Shown here: positions 4,921 through 8,444 of the stretch, one piece after another
Numbering within the stretch: the stretch's first letter is position 1
Layout: the number at the start of each line of letters is the position of its first letter
Source of the DNA: Candidatus Thorarchaeota archaeon
GTDB lineage: Archaea; Asgardarchaeota; Thorarchaeia; Thorarchaeales; Thorarchaeaceae
DNA length: 8,444 nucleotides
Reading direction: 5' to 3'
NCBI GenBank assembly: GCA_018238825.1
Contig: JABCSP010000084.1
Span: forward strand, 1 to 8,444
Made by a program: the position numbers and the translations under genes
Notes under the pieces: generated by a model
Seen by the model: the letters and a program-made list of their open reading frames with translations, nothing else
What the model was told of the DNA's origin: nothing
Database searches by the model: none

Positions 4921-5610
4921 TTAGTCATCATCTGGTGAATGTGCCCAGAAGGAGTCTTCGTCATCAAGCTCATCACTTTTTGCTTTCGTTTCGTCGCCTT
5001 CAGCAGTTTCCACAACTTCGACACGTTCTGCTCTCTCAACAATCTTTGCAAAGTCTGCATGGACTCTCACTGGAATAGTGTACGGACTATCAAGAAGCTC
5101 GAGTATCAGTTCTTCCTTACCTGTATCAACTCGTACAACCTTTGCACGTTCTCCCTTGAATGGGCCTGAGATGATTTCCACAACATCTCCCTCAGAGATT
5201 CCTTCTGCTGCAGGGGGTGGTGCTAAGAATCTATCAATCTCTTCAAGGCTTACCTTGCCTCCAACACGACCTCGAACATGCGGCACACCTGAAATTGCGA
5301 TCTCAACATCACGGAACTCGGTTGTTTCAATGAAAACGTAACCTCGCAATGTTTCCGGTACGAGAATGGATTTGACTCTGCCTTTCAACTGGTTTTTGGA
5401 AATGAGCTTTGGTTCTCCTTTCTTCTTCCCCTTCTTCTTACAGCTCTTCATGTGCTGCTTGGTTGCCTTTTCTGAGGCGAAATCCTCTCTGCAGAACGGA
5501 CATTCCCAAACATCACTCTCGCCTATCACAGCTGTAGTGACTAAGTCAGTGACGCTACGTTCTTGACCAATGGTCGTTCTGATCGCGTAGATACTCGTAC
5601 TAGGCTCCAT
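4921..5610 (-). CDS. spt5: Transcription elongation factor Spt5 (NusG-like) with an inserted zinc finger
   Basis: A 229-residue Spt5, which with Spt4 clamps RNA polymerase on DNA. The NGN domain starts at IYAIRTTIGQERSVTDLV (7-24) and resumes at SILVPETLRGYVFIE (81-95), IPHVRG-like GVPHVRGRVGG (108-118) and SLEEIDRFL. The KOW domain follows: EGDVVEIISGPFKGERAKVVRVD (140-162). Typical archaeal Spt5 has about 150 residues. The excess is explained by two parts. Residues about 30-79 hold C37-x2-C40-x3-F44...H53-x3-C57, a classical C2H2-type finger pattern with Cys as last ligand, followed by KKKGKKKG. Residues 196-229 form an acidic tail ending HSPDDD. ATG at 5610; only weak SD-like AGGAAATGA upstream. 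It lies between secE and rpl11, as in many archaea. Confidence 0.95.
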   Translation of the reverse strand: MEPSTSIYAIRTTIGQERSVTDLVTTAVIGESDVWECPFCREDFASEKATKQHMKSCKKKGKKKGEPKLISKNQLKGRVKSILVPETLRGYVFIETTEFRDVEIAISGVPHVRGRVGGKVSLEEIDRFLAPPPAAEGISEGDVVEIISGPFKGERAKVVRVDTGKEELILELLDSPYTIPVRVHADFAKIVERAERVEVVETAEGDETKAKSDELDDEDSFWAHSPDDD

Positions 5611-5723
5611 TTTTCTTTCATTTCCTGTAAATTATGATACTCTAAACTACAAATTAACATTGGGGAATGTACCTGTCTGATATGAAGATTCGGATTACTC
5701 ATCAATCAATCCAAATCGTTGGT

Positions 5724-5912
5724 CTATGTTGCAGTTGTGCCCCAATCGGATGTTATTACAGTCATGAGGACTTGAATTATGAAACTTAGTGCTCCAACAA
5801 GAACCATAGCAAGCAAGCTGATTTTTGTGCTTGTCCATAGTTCAGTTCTGGAAGGCTTTGTAGCCAATTTCATAATTCTTCTGCTATCGTTGATGAATGA
5901 ACCAACACCCAT
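5724..5912 (-). CDS. secE: Protein translocase subunit SecE / Sec61-gamma
   Basis: A 62-residue single-span membrane protein that clamps the two halves of SecY. Residues 5-25 form the amphipathic surface helix with the family signature SFINDSRRIMKLATKPSRTE. Residues about 29-53 (TKISLLAMVLVGALSFIIQVLMTVI) are the transmembrane helix, and a short outside tail follows. Length is normal for the archaeal/eukaryotic form. ATG at 5912; the SD is weak (GACGTGAA about 10 bases upstream). It lies between ftsZ and spt5 in the conserved archaeal order. The 113-base gap to spt5 contains no recognised gene. Confidence 0.95.
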   Translation of the reverse strand: MGVGSFINDSRRIMKLATKPSRTELWTSTKISLLAMVLVGALSFIIQVLMTVITSDWGTTAT

Positions 5913-5935
5913 TTTGTATTCACGTCCCTGTAGAA

Positions 5936-5951
5936 GACTGCCTAAGCAGTC
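5936..5951 (-). repeat. Perfect 6-bp hairpin between ftsZ and secE
   Basis: GACTGC and GCAGTC are separated by TTAG on the minus strand, 23 bases before the secE ATG. A weaker inverted repeat, ACACT/AGTGT, lies at 5989-6003 just after the ftsZ stop. Neither is followed by a convincing U-tract, so a processing or leader role is as likely as termination. Confidence 0.5.
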
Positions 5952-6008
5952 AGAGGGTTCATCAGCAATCTGAACTGGTCCTCTTTTAACACTTGCTGAG
6001 TGTCTACA

Positions 6009-7145
6009 TTACTGAGTAAGTCGTGGCACTCCTAAATCCGACTTGAGGTCGTCTATTAAGGGTGTAAATGGCTCAGCTTTATCGAAGACATATGGTGAAC
6101 TCACGCCTGATGCAATAATCGTGACCCTCAGCCTATCTTCTAGTTCTGGTAATATCAATGCGCCGTAGATTACCTCTGCACCTGGGTGTACCTGTTCAGT
6201 TACGAGACCAACAACGCGATTTGCTTCGGTAAGCTGTAAATCGGCACTTCCGCTTACGTTTATGAGAACATTACGAGCATTCTCTATAGACACATCAATG
6301 AGTGGGTTCCGTAGTGCGTTGACAACTGCTTCTTCAGCCCTATCTTCTCCAATTCCTTCGCCAAGAGCGATGATTGATACACCACCATTCTTCATGGTAG
6401 TTCTAACGTCCGCAAAGTCCAGATTAACAAGACCTGGTTTGGAGATCAATTCAGCAATACCCTTTACAGCGCGTACAAGCACTTCATCAGCAACCATGAA
6501 TGCTTCAGGCATTGAGAGATCTGGAGCTATTTCCAAGAGTTTCTCATTAGGTATTGCAATAAGTGTATCAACATGTTCCATCAGTGCATTAAGACCGCGG
6601 GTGGCATTTTTCTTCCTAGTTACACCTTCAACATCAAATGGCAAACATACAATTGCTACGGTAAGAGCACCATTTTCCTTAGCTGCTTTTGCTACATGTG
6701 CAGCAGCTCCTGTACCAGTACCACCGCCCATTCCTCCAGTAATGAAAACAAGGTCTCCCCTGACTACATCCTTGATGACATCATAGGACTCTATTGCTGC
6801 AGCTTCTCCAACATCGGGATTATTACCGGCACCCAATCCGCCACATGTTTCTTTACCCAGAAGTAATTTGTGATGGGAATTACAAAAGTACAGGTCCTGT
6901 GCATCTGTATTTAGTGCAAGGGTTTCTGCTCCTTCTACACCTACTTCCATAAGACGAGTTATCGCATTATTACCTGCGCCACCAACACCGGCAACAAGAA
7001 TTCTTGCACTTACTGAATCAAGCAGATCTGCAAGTTCCTCATCTGTGGTTGCTGACCTTGGTACATTCTTTCTGCGCTTGGGCTTTTGTTCACGTTTTCC
7101 ACCTGAACTAAGAACATCTTCTAATAATGGATGCATGTTTACCAC
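6009..7145 (-). CDS. ftsZ: Cell division GTPase FtsZ (archaeal)
   Basis: A tubulin-like GTPase that polymerises into the division ring. N-terminal residues 1-45 are a charged extension (KREQKPKRRK). The GTPase domain starts at ARILVAGVGGAGNNAITRL (47-65). The tubulin signature GGMGGGTGTG is at 137-146, and DTDAQ-like LNTDAQDL at 78-85. The T7 synergy loop NLDFADVRTTM is at 241-251 with the catalytic aspartates D243 and D246. The C-terminal domain runs to about 350, then a short linker and a terminal peptide IDDLKSDLGVPRL (364-376), resembling the partner-binding tail of other FtsZ. All active residues are present. The start may be GTG 7145 or, more likely, ATG 7136 (Met4), which is better spaced from the GTGAG at 7151-7147. 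Paired repeats lie upstream. Confidence 0.97.
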   Translation of the reverse strand: MVNMHPLLEDVLSSGGKREQKPKRRKNVPRSATTDEELADLLDSVSARILVAGVGGAGNNAITRLMEVGVEGAETLALNTDAQDLYFCNSHHKLLLGKETCGGLGAGNNPDVGEAAAIESYDVIKDVVRGDLVFITGGMGGGTGTGAAAHVAKAAKENGALTVAIVCLPFDVEGVTRKKNATRGLNALMEHVDTLIAIPNEKLLEIAPDLSMPEAFMVADEVLVRAVKGIAELISKPGLVNLDFADVRTTMKNGGVSIIALGEGIGEDRAEEAVVNALRNPLIDVSIENARNVLINVSGSADLQLTEANRVVGLVTEQVHPGAEVIYGALILPELEDRLRVTIIASGVSSPYVFDKAEPFTPLIDDLKSDLGVPRLTQ

Positions 7146-7158
7146 TCACTTCTGCTGT

Positions 7159-7207
7159 TATTACCCAGGTAATGTGACAGTAAAAATGAGAATACTACCC
7201 AGGTAAT
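7159..7207 (-). repeat. Pair of 15-bp direct repeats in front of ftsZ
   Basis: On the minus strand ATTACCTGGGTAGTA (7207-7193) and ATTACCTGGGTAATA (7173-7159) differ at one base and start 34 bases apart. Each contains TACC-N2-GGTA symmetry. They fill the 64-base gap between the kinase stop and the ftsZ start, with a T5 stretch between them. This looks like a two-site operator or promoter element for ftsZ. Confidence 0.65.
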
Positions 7208-7209
7208 AC

Positions 7210-8175
7210 TCATCTACCCCGGCGGCTCCTTTGCCGAGGTTTGAAAGTCTTGAGAATAGAATCAATTGATATATTGTGTTTGCGTAACAATCTGACTACT
7301 TCTTCAAGATTAGGTTGACCATTCTGAGCACCTTCATGTTTAATCGTTAATGCAGCAGATGCATTTGCGACATTGAGCGCTTGCGAAATTTTCTCAGATC
7401 TTGTCCAAGCCGTAATGAAACCAGCTGCGAATGAATCTCCTGCTCCCATGGTGTCTTTTACTGGCACTTCGAATACCTGAGATGTACAATACTCGAATCC
7501 ATCAGTTGCAATGGCGCCTTTCTTACCCATTTTGAGAATTACAATTCCTGGAAAGGTCTTTGCGAATTTCCGTAGTGCAGACTCAGTCGGTTCAATCTTG
7601 AAATATTTTTTCAACTCATCACTGTTCAGGAACAAAAGATCAGTATGCTTCAGAATCTTATCGAAATCAAGATCACTGGCTGCTCTTCCAGGATCTAGGG
7701 ATAGGACCATTCCATGAGTTGTTGTCATTTCTGATGCTCGTTCTATCATCATTGGAAATGAACCAGCTACATGAATGACCTGCGCATCAGCTACATCTTC
7801 CTCTTCAAAGAATCTTCTCTCAAGGAACTTGTTGGCACCTGGTTTAGCTACTACTATCTGGTCATCTTGGGAGTCATGTACATAAAAGAAAATCCCTGTT
7901 TCTTGTTTGTCAAGAACGAGAATGGAACTTGTATCCACACCTACCTTTGTCATCTCGTTGATTACAAGTTCACCATAGACATCATCCCCTACACAACTAA
8001 TGAGTGTGGTTTTGATACCTAATCGCGTTGCTTGTGTAGCGAAGTTTGCTGCAGAACCTCCTAGTGAAACATGGCCCTTTTCACACATGACATGGTCATT
8101 TCGCTTTGGAAGTTTATCGACAATCATATCGATGTCGATATTGATTCTACCAATTGCTACAAACTCGCCTACCAA
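7210..8175 (-). CDS. PfkB/ribokinase-family carbohydrate or nucleoside kinase
   Basis: A 321-residue sugar- or nucleoside-type kinase, normal length for the family. Seen in order: the N-terminal strand VAIGRINIDID (6-16); the substrate-binding glycine motif SLGGSAANFATQATRLG (37-53); a lid region around 90-110; NSDE at 184-187 for metal/phosphate contacts; and the ATP-site signature KDTMGAGDSFAAGF (240-253) with catalytic base Asp247. Substrate cannot be read from the sequence: ribokinase, adenosine or fructose kinase types are all possible. The last ten residues are strongly basic (KPRQRSRRGR), beyond the normal fold. The start is TTG at 8175-8173. A GAGG 8 bases upstream supports it, and no other in-frame start precedes it before a stop. 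It lies 12 nt after argF, probably in one transcript. Confidence 0.92.
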   Translation of the reverse strand: MVGEFVAIGRINIDIDMIVDKLPKRNDHVMCEKGHVSLGGSAANFATQATRLGIKTTLISCVGDDVYGELVINEMTKVGVDTSSILVLDKQETGIFFYVHDSQDDQIVVAKPGANKFLERRFFEEEDVADAQVIHVAGSFPMMIERASEMTTTHGMVLSLDPGRAASDLDFDKILKHTDLLFLNSDELKKYFKIEPTESALRKFAKTFPGIVILKMGKKGAIATDGFEYCTSQVFEVPVKDTMGAGDSFAAGFITAWTRSEKISQALNVANASAALTIKHEGAQNGQPNLEEVVRLLRKHNISIDSILKTFKPRQRSRRGR

Positions 8176-8187
8176 ACAATCATCCTC

Positions 8188-8444
8188 TTAGACTATTAAC
8201 GCAATGATACCTTTTTGAGCATGGAGTCTATTCTCGGCCTGATCAAAGACTACCGAATGAGGGCCATCCATTACTTCTGAGGTTAATTCTTCTTCTCTAT
8301 GTGCGGGAAGACAGTGCATTACTATGACATTGTCTTTTGCTTTTCCGACTAGGGCTTTATTCACTTGAAATGCCATTAATGCATCCTCTTTCTCCTTTGA
8401 CTTTTCTTGTCCCATGCTGAAGAAGGTATCAGTATAGATTACAT
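8188..8444 (-). CDS. argF: Ornithine carbamoyltransferase, C-terminal part (runs off the window)
   Basis: The last 84 codons of a transcarbamoylase that makes citrulline from ornithine and carbamoyl phosphate in arginine synthesis. The window edge begins inside the ornithine domain at VIYTDTFFSMGQEKSKEKED. The HCLPAHR motif carries the active-site cysteine, and the family ending SEVMDGPHSVVFDQAENRLH then AQKGIIALIV follows, stop TAA at 8190-8188. HCLP and the VIYTDT...SMGQE stretch favour ornithine over aspartate carbamoyltransferase. The N-terminal half lies beyond position 8444. The kinase gene follows after 12 nt. Confidence 0.95.
   Translation of the reverse strand, partial: VIYTDTFFSMGQEKSKEKEDALMAFQVNKALVGKAKDNVIVMHCLPAHREEELTSEVMDGPHSVVFDQAENRLHAQKGIIALIV

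Noticed and set aside
4916..4928. Palindrome ATGACT-T-AGTCAT at the spt5 stop
   Set aside because: It includes the stop codon of spt5, has a single-base centre unsuited to an RNA hairpin, and is not followed by a U-tract.
5541..5702. 53-codon minus-strand frame starting between secE and spt5
   Set aside because: It has no SD, and its second half overlaps the spt5 start out of frame. The open length is within chance.
6262..6786. Plus-strand open frame of 174 codons
   Set aside because: It is a mirror of ftsZ coding sequence on the other strand, with serine/proline-rich composition typical of antisense frames.

Overview
The window is archaeal chromosome, AT-leaning and gene-dense. Its gene content is archaeal/eukaryote-like: Spt5, SecE/Sec61-gamma, a P0-type uL10 and a P1-type L12 that share an acidic ...LFG tail, an archaeal-type FtsZ, and a tRNA-Arg interrupted by an intron with a canonical bulge-helix-bulge. 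An Asgard-type archaeon is my guess from overall flavour. It is not proven by the window.

Left part (1-1490): the last codons of an unidentified plus-strand gene, then on the minus strand an intron-containing tRNA-Arg(UCU) and a two-gene unit. The unit has a compact histone-deacetylase-fold hydrolase followed, 6 nt later, by a DinB-like four-helix-bundle protein.

Middle part (1490-2180): an accessory island between the deacetylase gene and the end of the ribosomal cluster. It holds a plus-strand 106-codon lysine/serine-rich ORF that overlaps a 44-codon ORF by ATGA. The promoter region in front carries three TATGAG/CTCATA half-sites around a TATA-like box. Several hairpins lie in and after the second ORF. 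No family is recognised here.

Right part (2095-8444): one long minus-strand block, read from the right edge: argF (3' part), a PfkB-family sugar/nucleoside kinase, ftsZ, secE, spt5, a candidate small ORF, then rpl11-rpl1-rpl10-rpl12, closed by a hairpin plus U-tract terminator. This is the classic archaeal translocon/elongation-factor/ribosomal-stalk neighbourhood, with tight spacing, good Shine-Dalgarno (SD) sites and frequent GTG/TTG starts.

The most unusual points are: (1) an Spt5 whose NGN domain is split by a C2HC zinc-finger insertion with a lysine-rich linker, and which ends in an acidic tail; (2) a small ORF between spt5 and rpl11 that ends in a GTGA overlap with the rpl11 start; (3) the two-ORF island with repeated operator-like half-sites, divergent from a deacetylase-family gene; (4) a pair of 15-bp near-identical repeats in front of ftsZ.
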